A DNA stretch of 64,000 nt from NCBI RefSeq assembly GCF_039545035.1, contig NZ_BAABRO010000007.1, forward strand, positions 186,001-250,000, read 5' to 3'. The notes under the pieces are model-generated. The model saw only the letters and a program-made list of their open reading frames with translations, was not told where the DNA came from and made no database searches. Shown here in pieces: positions 1 through 9,003 of the stretch (within the stretch, counting starts at the first letter, position 1; every line of letters begins with the position of its first letter). The translations under genes were made by a program, and so were the position numbers. This stretch comes from Novipirellula caenicola (GTDB taxonomy: Bacteria > Planctomycetota > Planctomycetia > Pirellulales > Pirellulaceae).

Positions 1-617
1 TGGTCGCCCAGTTTTTCGGGCCACAGGTTCGCTAGTTCTTCACGGATATCCTCTGGCAGACTGACCACGGTTTGGTGTGGAAAGTGAGCCATCGACTGAC
101 GCCCCGCGTTGAACTCAGGTCGCTCGTCGGCGTTGGCATCGAGCTTGTTGTCCTGGAAATCGCTGGCCATCGCCACTGGGCAGACGACGACGGCGTGGTC
201 GGTTTTTACAACCCGAAACTCAAACGGCAATGACGCTGAATCAAGTCGTCTCGATAAGGCTTTTTCGACAGATTCTTTGTTATCGCAGGGCGCGATGATG
301 CATACGCCGCCTTGCAGTAGCACACGGCCGGGAACGGTGAAATACAAGTCCGTTACGCCAGCGTCGCGTAACGTGCTTGTCAAGCCTTCGGCCAGAGCTA
401 CCAGCGGTGATTCTCCGGGGCCGCCGAACTGCGACATAAGTTGCTTGGTCGCTGGAACGTCGATCTGCGTCAGATCCAGGTGTGCCGCTAGGATTGTGTC
501 ATGCATCACCGCGCCAGCTGGATAACCTTTTTGCGAAGCAACAGAATTTTCCTGGGCCGTGGAAGTGAGCGGCAGCGTCGTAAATAGTACGACTGCGATC
601 CATTTTGGATTGAACAT
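1..617 (-). CDS. Secreted hypothetical protein (C-terminus cut by window edge)
   Basis: A minus-strand reading frame opens at an ATG at 617 and stays open for 205 codons to the window edge. The N-terminus (MFNPKWIAVVLFTTLPLTSTAQ) is a clear Sec signal peptide with cleavage expected after about residue 21. The mature part has no motif I recognise; it contains stretches such as VPGRVLLQGGVCIIAPC followed by alternating Glu/Lys/Arg segments, compatible with a mixed alpha/beta exported protein. It lies 74 bases downstream of another secreted protein in the same direction and may be the last known member of the sigma factor-led series that starts at 3472. Function unknown. Confidence 0.7.
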   Translation of the reverse strand, partial: MFNPKWIAVVLFTTLPLTSTAQENSVASQKGYPAGAVMHDTILAAHLDLTQIDVPATKQLMSQFGGPGESPLVALAEGLTSTLRDAGVTDLYFTVPGRVLLQGGVCIIAPCDNKESVEKALSRRLDSASLPFEFRVVKTDHAVVVCPVAMASDFQDNKLDANADERPEFNAGRQSMAHFPHQTVVSLPEDIREELANLWPEKLGD

Positions 618-691
618 GAGGACGGGTTCCTTAACGGGGAGAGATGTTTGGTGCGATCAACCGATGGGTGACAACACGCGGGCGAGCGTGC

Positions 692-2218
692 CTATGAACG
701 AAGCAGTTCCAACACGATGGTGGCGTTGGGATCCGACGAGTACGCCGGTTCGGAAATCAGCTTGGCACGCGTCGCGGTTTCTCGTTCGTACCCAAACGCT
801 TGCTGCGTCAACGAATCAGGCCAAGCGGGCAGATGGGTAAGCTCTTCGAGCGATTTCGGAAACTCGCCATGAGTCGCGGCGTAGTTGCGGATCGCTTCGA
901 TGGTTGCCAGGCGAGCGATCATTTGCCGCGTTCGCAGTCCAGCCTGGTTCGCTGCCTTGATGGCTGGCATCAGCATGCCCGTGGCCATGGCAGCTAAGTT
1001 TATCGTCGCCGAGCCAGCACGCGTGTTGGATTCCAAACTTGCTTCGGATCGATCGATATAAGTCATCCGAATCGGTTCAGGCAGGAACATCCACTTGGCA
1101 AAGTCATCCTGGATTCGAGTGATCTGCTGGGCGGTCGCACGCACGACCGCTTCGCTGGGGCTCATCGCTTGCACGTCTTCTTTGCCCATCCCGCTTGCGA
1201 TCAACTCGGCTCGCGACGGTTCGGTCAACGCGATCATCAGTGCGCCGGCGATCAAACGAGCGGAGACATCACCGTTACCGAATTCCGAGCCGCCCAGCGA
1301 TTGCATGTCTTTGACCGCTTGTGTCAATCGGCTTCGCCAGACGGCGGGTTCGACATCATCGGCCGGCAAATGGGACAGGCCGGGAAACACACGCGAGGCG
1401 ATCGATACTTCAAACTTCAATGCCTCGTCCATCTCGGCGATCGAATCCGGCAACGTTGCAAGCGCCCAGTAAACATTCGGGCTGTCCTGCAGCTGCATCA
1501 GCTCTTCGACTTGGTTTAACATGATGCCGCTGATCGCCACGCCCACCAATCGCGAGATCAATAGGTCCGACGCGTTGCCGGTGGCTTCGCCCATACGGAA
1601 ACCGACCCGGATGGAACGAATCGCGTCCTCCGTGCGTCCTTCGGCGAGCGCCAGACGGGTTTCGAGCACCAGTAATCGAGCTAGCTGACGCATGTGCTCA
1701 AATTCGGGCAGCAGCAGCTGAATGGTTTCCAGGCCTCGCAGGTCGTCGATGCCCAATTCGTAATGGGAATCACGCATCCGCATCGCGCGATGAAGCTCCG
1801 ACAACACGTTTTGCTGACTGTCGAGATATTTCGCGACTTCCTGCTTGGGCAACTCGTCCAGCGAACCTTCCATCCACTGGTCATAGTTTTTAAAGAACGG
1901 ATCCTCCGCACCAGCGGAACGATTCTTCTCCAGCGACATGATCGTGGCACGCTGGAAAGGAACAAAGGTATTGCCGGCGACCATTTCGAAACGGTCCGGC
2001 CAAAATCGAATCTTCAGTGCTGGAACCGGTTCGGCAGCGGGATGAATCTTCAAAATCTTCGGTGCGATCTTCGCCGCGTTGGGGGCGGTTGGGGCCGTTG
2101 ATGCCGATGCCGCGGGAGTTTTGTAATCAAGCGGTTGCACTTGTGCCACGGCGGACAGCGCCGTTACCGAGCTCATGCAGCCGATCCATGCGAATAACGT
2201 CAATGTTCTAGCGTTCAT
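692..2218 (-). CDS. Secreted hypothetical protein, 508 aa
   Basis: The ATG at 2218 overlaps the TGA of the upstream gene by 4 bases (ATGA at 2215-2218), so this start is preferred over one four codons further upstream. Residues 1-25 (MNARTLTLFAWIGCMSSVTA...) form a signal peptide. The body is rich in Ala, Leu, Glu and Arg and reads as mostly helical (for example the stretch with ARLLVLETRLALAEGRTEDA), suggesting a TPR-like or helical-bundle fold, but no definite repeat can be fixed. It is co-transcribed with a membrane protein and an ECF sigma factor. Its role is unknown; the context suggests an envelope function controlled by, or reported to, that sigma factor. Confidence 0.75.
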   Translation of the reverse strand: MNARTLTLFAWIGCMSSVTALSAVAQVQPLDYKTPAASASTAPTAPNAAKIAPKILKIHPAAEPVPALKIRFWPDRFEMVAGNTFVPFQRATIMSLEKNRSAGAEDPFFKNYDQWMEGSLDELPKQEVAKYLDSQQNVLSELHRAMRMRDSHYELGIDDLRGLETIQLLLPEFEHMRQLARLLVLETRLALAEGRTEDAIRSIRVGFRMGEATGNASDLLISRLVGVAISGIMLNQVEELMQLQDSPNVYWALATLPDSIAEMDEALKFEVSIASRVFPGLSHLPADDVEPAVWRSRLTQAVKDMQSLGGSEFGNGDVSARLIAGALMIALTEPSRAELIASGMGKEDVQAMSPSEAVVRATAQQITRIQDDFAKWMFLPEPIRMTYIDRSEASLESNTRAGSATINLAAMATGMLMPAIKAANQAGLRTRQMIARLATIEAIRNYAATHGEFPKSLEELTHLPAWPDSLTQQAFGYERETATRAKLISEPAYSSDPNATIVLELLRS

Positions 2219-2922
2219 GATTGGAACCATGTTTCCCAGGTGTGCAAAGATTTTCGAGACGGTAACGAGGGCAAATGATAGGGCCCGGAGTCCTCATGGC
2301 GGATTTCCAGAGACTCAAGTTTGGTAGCGTCCTGTGCCGGATTCGCAGGATTAGGCGGCGAGGTGATCGCCGCAGGCGACTGTTCCAACCAAGCCATCAT
2401 GTCTGCCGAAGGTGGACGCGACGTCAACACCACTGCGCTACTCGCAGAAGCGTCCGAGGATGGTTCAAACGGCGACGGTACTCCGATCAGCCAGTTGGCA
2501 AAAATCGACGGTCCTGATTTGCTGGCAATGTTTCGCTTGCGTGGCTGATCCTTCGGTGGCTCCGGGGGATCGCTCGGGGCTATCGGTACTGATTCTGCTG
2601 TGATGCCTGATTCTGCTGTGACGACCGATTCGTTGCTGGGGGCCGCTTGATGGGACTCATGCTCGGCTACGACGACGCCCCGATGGGGATCCTCGAACTT
2701 TGAATGGCCCAGCCGATAAGAAACGGGGCCCACCAGGATCGCCGTGATACATGCCGCTACCGCAAGTTGCGGCCATTGCCAACGTGTGGTGTTGCTCGAG
2801 GTGGATCGACTTGCCTGTCCGGCAGCGAACCCGCAGCGGTACATCATCGTCGAGGCATCGGTTTGGATCGAGGCGGGAACTAACGCAGATAGCTGTTGTT
2901 CGAAATTGGATTTGTCGTTCAT
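2215..2922 (-). CDS. Single-span membrane protein next to ECF sigma factor (possible anti-sigma factor)
   Basis: The 235-residue protein begins 4 bases after the sigma factor stop and overlaps the next gene by 4 bases. Residues 1-45 are cytoplasmic-like, a hydrophobic segment follows near residues 50-68 (WPQLAVAACITAILVGPVSY), and the rest is a low-complexity Pro/Ser/Glu-rich region with a conserved-looking C-terminal end (LPSLPSRKSLHTWETWFQS). Position directly after an ECF sigma gene plus one membrane span is the usual layout of anti-sigma factors. No zinc-binding anti-sigma motif (HxxxCxxC) is visible, so the assignment is contextual only. Confidence 0.55.
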   Translation of the reverse strand: MNDKSNFEQQLSALVPASIQTDASTMMYRCGFAAGQASRSTSSNTTRWQWPQLAVAACITAILVGPVSYRLGHSKFEDPHRGVVVAEHESHQAAPSNESVVTAESGITAESVPIAPSDPPEPPKDQPRKRNIASKSGPSIFANWLIGVPSPFEPSSDASASSAVVLTSRPPSADMMAWLEQSPAAITSPPNPANPAQDATKLESLEIRHEDSGPYHLPSLPSRKSLHTWETWFQS

Positions 2923-2926
2923 CGCA

Positions 2927-3472
2927 TCATCTCATTTGGTCTTGGTTGGCGCGAGCTTGCAATTGCGTCAACGCGTTTTGGTAGCGACGGTTTGCGGTTG
3001 CTGCGGACAACCCGATGACGTCGGCAATTTGGCGAAACGTCAGCCCACCCCACAGGTGCATCACAATCACTTCGCGATCGGCGGCGTCAAGTTCTTCTAG
3101 CCACTCGGTAACATGCTGGCCGTCGAGTTGCTGGTCTTGGTATTCACTGGGCTGGACGAACCAGCAGCGATGGCGGGCTGCCACCTGTTCCCTGGCCGCA
3201 CGCCGCTGTTTTCCCCGTTTGACTTGTAGGATTTCATTGCGTGTGGTTCGCACCAGCCACGCCAGCGGCTCGTCGGGCAGCGTCGACTGCTGGGCCAACG
3301 CCACAAAGGCTTCCTGCACCGCATCCTCGGCTGGTTCGCCGACGGCGCGGGCGATCATCAGCAAGCGATTGGCATGCTGTTGCCACAGCTCGGAAAGGGT
3401 TTCCGCATCGATCACGCGCTGTCTCGGGTTGGGACGAACTCGAAAGTGGAAGTCGATCGACGTGTCAATCAC
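2927..3472 (-). CDS. RNA polymerase sigma factor, ECF subfamily
   Basis: The 181-residue protein shows sigma region 2 (residues ~30-95: ANRLLMIARAVGEPAEDAVQ, then AWLVRTTRNEILQVKR) and region 4 with its helix-turn-helix (residues ~125-175: DREVIVMHLWGGLTFRQIAD followed by IGLSAATANRRYQNALTQL). The length is typical for ECF factors. The start is a GTG at 3472. It leads a tight minus-strand series with a putative anti-sigma membrane protein and two secreted proteins, so it probably directs transcription of envelope genes and perhaps of its own operon. Confidence 0.88.
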   Translation of the reverse strand: MIDTSIDFHFRVRPNPRQRVIDAETLSELWQQHANRLLMIARAVGEPAEDAVQEAFVALAQQSTLPDEPLAWLVRTTRNEILQVKRGKQRRAAREQVAARHRCWFVQPSEYQDQQLDGQHVTEWLEELDAADREVIVMHLWGGLTFRQIADVIGLSAATANRRYQNALTQLQARANQDQMR

Positions 3473-3836
3473 GCCCTCTTCAATACAACAAGGATGCCGC
3501 CAGCCGTCCCCTGTTTCAAAGAATTTTGGCTTTATTTTCGTCCGAGAACAGATTGGGGCAGCTCCAATGACGTTTGGTTCGTCTAAATACCCTCGCCCTC
3601 AGTCTTCATTTCAGCGAGCACCAGCGGCGGATTGTTCCAGTCGGCAAAGGATCAACGACAGGGCATTGTGCGTGATCGGATCGGTCCCACAATGTCGCCG
3701 AATAACGAATGCCTTCGGCAGTCTCTCCACAGTACAACAGCCGCAGTCACCATCTCTCGGCATCGTCTGAAAATCAACACCGATTGATCCCACCTGTGTT
3801 TTCTCTGATCTTAAAAAGATCCGCTGCGTGATCCGT
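3473..3836. other. Intergenic stretch, no gene seen
   Basis: About 360 bases upstream of the ECF sigma factor. No convincing reading frame, tRNA or palindrome was found. It should hold the promoter of the sigma factor series, but no consensus could be assigned by eye. Confidence 0.4.
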
Positions 3837-4667
3837 TTAATTCGTCCTCTTCAGCCAACGTGATGACTTTGACTTCTCAAGCATTTCGAGTTGTAAATCA
3901 CTACATTTGTCCACCCAAACCTTCACAGGCCTTCCGTAAGCAGGGCCGATCTTCTCCTGCCTAAGAATATCAAAGACTCGGCCTGTTACTGCAATAAAGG
4001 TCGTCGTCGTCACAAAATCTTCGCCATTCCACCTCGAGCCATCAATAACCGTTGGGAATTCAGGCATTACTGCGGGTATCTCAAACGCTGACATTTTATG
4101 TTTCGATTCATGAAAGTCATTGGCGCTACCAAAAAACTTGACGCTTCCTTTTTTGCAATGCCGGCAGGTTGCAAACAACTTGAAGCATACATTGCATTGC
4201 ATCAAATTTTTGCAGACAGGGCAGACAGGAACTTCGTCATTGATGCGCAACGGCCTTCCCATAGGGACATTATCGTATTCAATTCCCCAAAGGCAGCTTT
4301 TGAACACACTATGAATTTCGGGATAGATTCGAAAAGATCGATAGTTGCAAAATCCAGCGTTTTGAATCGCAGTATTAGCTTGCTCTGTTATAGCGGTGCG
4401 TCCCCCGGTCCCTTCACCGAAGACTGTCGTCGAATCAGCAAAAGCTTGGCAATCAAATCGTGTTTCACGATATTTTGAAATCGTGTGTCCGCCAGCACAT
4501 GCGACCTCTTGCTTCTTACCTGCGGTGAAGTCGATCCAGTAGTCGAATTCATCGTCTTCGCTTACCTGCCAATCGGCCTTAACTTCACCATTGGGATCCG
4601 CAAGTATTAATTCGTAAAAAATACCCGCTAACAGGTTCCCTGAATTGTCGTTGTGTATAAATTGCAT
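3837..4667 (-). CDS. Hypothetical protein with a Cys-pair (zinc ribbon-like) segment
   Basis: The ATG at 4667 is preceded by AAAGGAA at a suitable distance, so the 276-residue form is preferred over longer ones. The middle of the protein carries a cluster of cysteine pairs (CPVCKNLMQCNVC, then CRHCKKG), which looks like a zinc-binding knuckle; the other parts (WQVSEDDEFDYWIDF, and a C-terminal FVTTTTFIAVTGRVFDI) are not recognised. The arrangement loosely recalls double-CXXC proteins found near toxin-immunity loci, but that is only an impression. Codon use is AT-richer than in the flanking core genes, consistent with acquired DNA. Confidence 0.65.
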   Translation of the reverse strand: MQFIHNDNSGNLLAGIFYELILADPNGEVKADWQVSEDDEFDYWIDFTAGKKQEVACAGGHTISKYRETRFDCQAFADSTTVFGEGTGGRTAITEQANTAIQNAGFCNYRSFRIYPEIHSVFKSCLWGIEYDNVPMGRPLRINDEVPVCPVCKNLMQCNVCFKLFATCRHCKKGSVKFFGSANDFHESKHKMSAFEIPAVMPEFPTVIDGSRWNGEDFVTTTTFIAVTGRVFDILRQEKIGPAYGRPVKVWVDKCSDLQLEMLEKSKSSRWLKRTN

Positions 4668-5439
<772 letters not shown>

Positions 5440-5763
5440 TTGCGGAAAGAAGACGGGTTTGTCGCGACCGTGTAATGAATGCCAAGTCGCGACCCGCCGT
5501 TCGAAGGTGTGGTGAGTCGATTCGTGGTACTTGCCTGAATGCGTTCGCTGCAGGTCGTCGAAGACGGTCTTGACTTTGAGTCGTGGTTCCACTTCGAGCA
5601 GACGCCCGACATCGATCCAGAGTTCGGCGAAAGGGCCGGTTCGGGGGCGGTAAGTGTGAGTGGTCTTGCGTTGTGAGGGAAGTCGCTAGTCATCGCCATA
5701 AGATCGTGCGTTTTTATTATCCATCGAAGCTATCCTGGCAGAAGCGGCGAGAGGCTTGCCGAC
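5440..5763 (-). pseudogene. istA: IS21-family transposase IstA, N-terminal remnant
   Basis: Reading the minus strand from about 5763 gives an N-terminal IstA-like stretch: GKPLAASARIASMDNKNARS, an in-frame TAG at 5686-5688, then RLPSQRKTTHTYRPRTGPFA, ELWIDVGRLLEVEPRLKVKT and VFDDLQRTHSGKYHESTHHT, ending with RRVATWHSLHGRDKPVFFPQ at 5440. This matches the order of motifs in IstA (helix-turn-helix with MDEKTARKY, then the TLF-LQR segment, then FFPQ). The frame lost similarity after FFPQ, before the DDE catalytic core, and neither IstB nor terminal repeats are present. It is a dead fragment. Confidence 0.72.
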
Positions 5764-6095
5764 GGCCAGCCACCACCTGAGTTAGAACTTGCCCATCCGT
5801 AGCCAGCGCAACAGAGGAAAACTAATTGTCGTTAGACACCAAGTTCTCTGTCCCCGAATTGCCTCTGAAAGAGGGGGGGCGTCATCAAGATTCAAGGCAG
5901 TACTCCTGCAAAAAACTGTCACTACCTGAAATTTTAAGCTCGTATCCCTCAGAGTTCTGGAGTCCGATGTCGCATGCTTCCTAGAGTAGTCAGTGACGAC
6001 CAAGGGGCGACTTTTTTCGGCCATTTGCCAATTTTTGCATCCTGCCACTATTTCGGAACCCATTAGACGACTAACGACGCGGACAATTGCTGAGG
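5764..6095. other. Intergenic stretch, nothing recognised
   Basis: About 330 bases between the IstA remnant and the downstream end of the trypsin-fold gene. No supported gene, RNA or repeat. Confidence 0.35.
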
Positions 6096-7340
6096 TCAAT
6101 TCTTAGATCGGCGTTCCTCCGCTATTTTTATCCAGTTGTTTATTGTTTTTACTTTTCCTTCGTCAAAGCGTATCCCACGTCCGATGCCGGAGCTAGTGTG
6201 AACTCCGATTGCCATCGGTCCGGTGCCATCAATGGTTCGCCAAATTGGGGCTCCGCTAGATGCGTCGCCAGTATCGATACTGTAGTTCAAGCGATGTTCG
6301 TCTACGCTCTGGATTAAACCGGAATCCTCCCAGATTTCTGGAAACGCGGCGTTTTGAGGTGGATCACGTGGATACGCAGAAATGCGAAAATAAACACGTT
6401 TTAAATCAGCTTGATTGAGTTGTCCTAATGCGAAGACCACATCGCTCCTTTTATCGGTAGCAATATTGCTTTCATTTCGGTCAACCAAGATTGCGCCGAA
6501 GTTAAAATTTTTTGAGTTGCCGTCGCCTCTTTTCCATTCCGGAGGGATTAGGAACTGTTCATCATTTGTAACTATGACACGGTCAATATATTTTCCTTGT
6601 CTGCCGCGGTACTGGCCTTTGCTTATTCCGATGAATACTTCGACTTTCTTTGCAAAGCCATCATATTCCCGATCTTTGTAAATTGAGTGTACTTGGTATG
6701 CAGAAGTTAGTACTAGGTTTGGGTGGACAAGAAAGCCGGTGCCGAAGAATTCTCTCTCTCTCTCTGGTTCACCATCCTTGTCGCGTTGACTTGCAGTGAC
6801 GCGAAGGTGGCAGAGCGCCGGGTACGGAGCATCTTTGACCGTGGCTATCAGTTGGCGTTCATCTGATCCCGTAACAAGGCTATATGGAGAGACGCCAGTG
6901 TTTGGAGGCAGGCTTGCACCTTTTCCTGGTTGGCGGGTGTCTAAGTACGACTGAATATTGTCATTGTCGTCTTTGACCAAATTAGTTTGCAGCAGTAGCT
7001 TTAAATTTTCCGCCGCCGCGTCTGGATCTCCTGTTTTTATAGCCTCCAGAATGCGGTCTGCCTCAGCAGTCAGGTCAGCAATCTCTTGCTGTACTCTGGC
7101 GTTTTCAATTGACACACTTCTCTCAGATGAGCCATTGATCAACGCAACGATTGCGTTCCCGAACAGCCCTAGTACACCAGCAAGAGCAGCAACGAACAAT
7201 GGGCTCCGCCATCGCCTTTGTTGCTCGTCGGCCTGTCTCAGGCGGAGTTCACGCAGGCGAATATCGACGTCATCGCGGTGCTTCTCTCGTTTTAGTTTTA
7301 TGATTTCTCTGTCGAAGTCGAACTCAGTCTGGCCTGTCAT
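6096..7340 (-). CDS. Membrane-anchored trypsin-fold protein, probably inactive
   Basis: The ATG at 7340 is preceded by GAGGG; the product has 414 residues. Order: charged N-terminal coiled coil (about 10-45), one membrane span (48-70, SPLFVAALAGVLGLFGNAIV), a helical segment with KTGDPDAAAENLKLLLQTNL (102-121), then a chymotrypsin-fold domain (about 165-405) resembling V8/glutamyl endopeptidases (ISAYPRDPP, IWEDSGLI, VGVH-like ending). The usual His motif (TAAH) reads LTSAY, with Tyr215 in place of His; the Asp position (YDYGAI in relatives) reads FNFGAI, Asn280; the Ser motif is kept as SSGAP (Ser362). It therefore looks like a pseudoprotease sensor or binding module. The gene stands alone in an accessory patch. 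Confidence 0.75.
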   Translation of the reverse strand: MTGQTEFDFDREIIKLKREKHRDDVDIRLRELRLRQADEQQRRWRSPLFVAALAGVLGLFGNAIVALINGSSERSVSIENARVQQEIADLTAEADRILEAIKTGDPDAAAENLKLLLQTNLVKDDNDNIQSYLDTRQPGKGASLPPNTGVSPYSLVTGSDERQLIATVKDAPYPALCHLRVTASQRDKDGEPEREREFFGTGFLVHPNLVLTSAYQVHSIYKDREYDGFAKKVEVFIGISKGQYRGRQGKYIDRVIVTNDEQFLIPPEWKRGDGNSKNFNFGAILVDRNESNIATDKRSDVVFALGQLNQADLKRVYFRISAYPRDPPQNAAFPEIWEDSGLIQSVDEHRLNYSIDTGDASSGAPIWRTIDGTGPMAIGVHTSSGIGRGIRFDEGKVKTINNWIKIAEERRSKN

Positions 7341-7874
7341 AGTAGACCCTCTAGTTGCTGAGTGATCGAATGTCAATGCAACGAGTCTGTAGTCTTACTC
7401 ACTGTACTCTCGTGGGGGGGGGGGCTGGCAAGTGTTAACTACCCGGGGACATGGCGCTTTACACAGGAGGCTGTTTGCTAGCGGACATTTGCTCGCCGCG
7501 TATCTTGTCTTGCTCCAGCGAAGAACTGTGCCCCTCTGGATGGCAGGTTGTAGGATGGGAAAGAGGCGGATGGTTCGAGCTCGGGTCGCCGATAGCCACC
7601 GCAATAATAATCTTTCTGTCGCACGAATTTTTCTGTCTACCCGTCAGCATGGCAGTAACCGAACGAAATGCACCGGCAGCGAGACTCAGGAGCAAAGCCT
7701 CTCTCGTAGCCAAACTCGCCAACGGCTTGTTAATTTAATCCAAATCCAATTCGCAACGGTGAGCCGTGGGCCGTAAGGCACCGGGTAGCGCGTGGGACCC
7801 GGCCGCTGACGCGTCGCGGCTCAATAAATCAACAAGCCGCCAAGTGTTTCGGATTTCGTCGATCGTTCCCGCCG
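7341..7874. other. Gene-poor stretch with G11 tract and dispersed repeat
   Basis: No supported gene. Contents seen: a run of eleven G at 7414-7424 just upstream of the pseudoprotease gene and the dispersed repeat at 7758-7841. Confidence 0.45.
7758..7841 (-). repeat. Dispersed intergenic repeat, family A (copy 1)
   Basis: The reverse complement starts GGCTTGTTGATTTATTGAGC and continues with a GCGTCAGCGGCCGGGTCCCA block and a CGGCTCACCG end. The same order of blocks occurs on the plus strand at 23006-23089, and the first 16-20 bases recur at 49766. Length about 84 bases. It sits between convergent or spaced genes, not inside a reading frame. Confidence 0.75.
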
Positions 7875-8882
7875 CTAGGGTTGTGAATGGTCTCCGGCGA
7901 CTTCATTTTTGCTGCTGCCGACACGTTCGATGTCGGCGATGTTTTGCAGCGTGGTTTCGGCAATGCACTGCAATGCTTCTCGCGTAAAGAAGGCTTGATG
8001 ACCGGTGATGATGACGTTCGGGAAAGTCAACAAACGAGACAGAGTGTCATCGGGGATGACTTCATTGGACAAATCTTCAAAGAAGAAATCGGCTTCTTCC
8101 TCATAGACATCGAGGCCGAGATGGCCGATCTTTCCACTTTTTAATCCCTCCACGACTGCTTGCGTGTCAATCACGGCACCGCGGCTGGTGTTGATGATCA
8201 TCACGCCATCTTTCATGTTTGCAATCGACTGGGCGTTGATCAGATGATGCGTCTGTGGCGTCAGCGGGCAGTGCAGCGAGATGATATCTGACTCGGCGAA
8301 TAGTTTGGACAGTTCGCAATACTCCATGCCAAGTTCATGGCATTTCGCATTGGGGTACTCGTCGTAACCCAATAACCGGCAACCAAAACCCGACATGATC
8401 TTTGCAAACACGGTGCCGATTTGCCCTGTCCCGATCACTCCCACCGTGCGACCGCTGAGATCAAAGCCCAGTAGCCCACCGAGATAAAAATTGCCGTCGC
8501 GGACCCGTGCGTACGCACGATGGATTTTTCGGTTTAGCGTCAGGATTAAACCGGCTGTATGCTCGGCGACCGCGTGCGGCGAGTAGGCAGGGACGCGAAC
8601 CACTTTGATGCCCACTTCGCGAGCGGTCGGGAGGTCGACGTTGTTGAAACCCGCACATCGCAAGGCAACGACGCGTACGCCTTGCTGGGCAAGCGAGCGA
8701 AGCACCGCTGCGTCGAGTTGATCGTTCACGAACACACAAACAGCTTGATGGTCGTTTGCCAGCTGCACCGTTTCGGATGTCAATCGCGGCTCGAGGAAGG
8801 TGAGTTCGTGACCAAGGGGTTTCGCGGCAGCACTGAGGAACTCGCGATCATAGGACTTTGTGCTAAATACAACGATCTTCAT
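7875..8882 (-). CDS. ldhA: D-lactate dehydrogenase (2-hydroxyacid dehydrogenase family)
   Basis: The 335-residue protein has the family layout: split catalytic domain and central NAD-binding Rossmann fold with GTGQIG (151-156). Catalytic residues are visible: Arg234 in NTSRG, the acidic group at 261-263 in LDVYEEE, and His295 in ITGHQAF. YAR and [12 protein letters not shown] segments are typical of the fermentative LdhA branch, which reduces pyruvate to D-lactate with NADH in the cytoplasm. Length matches E. coli LdhA (about 330 residues). It lies 121 bases downstream of the metallo-hydrolase/LOG gene in the same direction. A related D-2-hydroxyacid dehydrogenase with another substrate is possible but less likely. 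Confidence 0.9.
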   Translation of the reverse strand: MKIVVFSTKSYDREFLSAAAKPLGHELTFLEPRLTSETVQLANDHQAVCVFVNDQLDAAVLRSLAQQGVRVVALRCAGFNNVDLPTAREVGIKVVRVPAYSPHAVAEHTAGLILTLNRKIHRAYARVRDGNFYLGGLLGFDLSGRTVGVIGTGQIGTVFAKIMSGFGCRLLGYDEYPNAKCHELGMEYCELSKLFAESDIISLHCPLTPQTHHLINAQSIANMKDGVMIINTSRGAVIDTQAVVEGLKSGKIGHLGLDVYEEEADFFFEDLSNEVIPDDTLSRLLTFPNVIITGHQAFFTREALQCIAETTLQNIADIERVGSSKNEVAGDHSQP

Positions 8883-9003
8883 TGATTCTCTTTATTGCTT
8901 CTTAAAAAAAGGGTCCGGGATCTCGGTTCGCATTCACGTGTGGATGACGTTGCATTTAACCACGGTGGAAATTTGTAAATCCAGCCGGGGATTAAATACG
9001 TCG

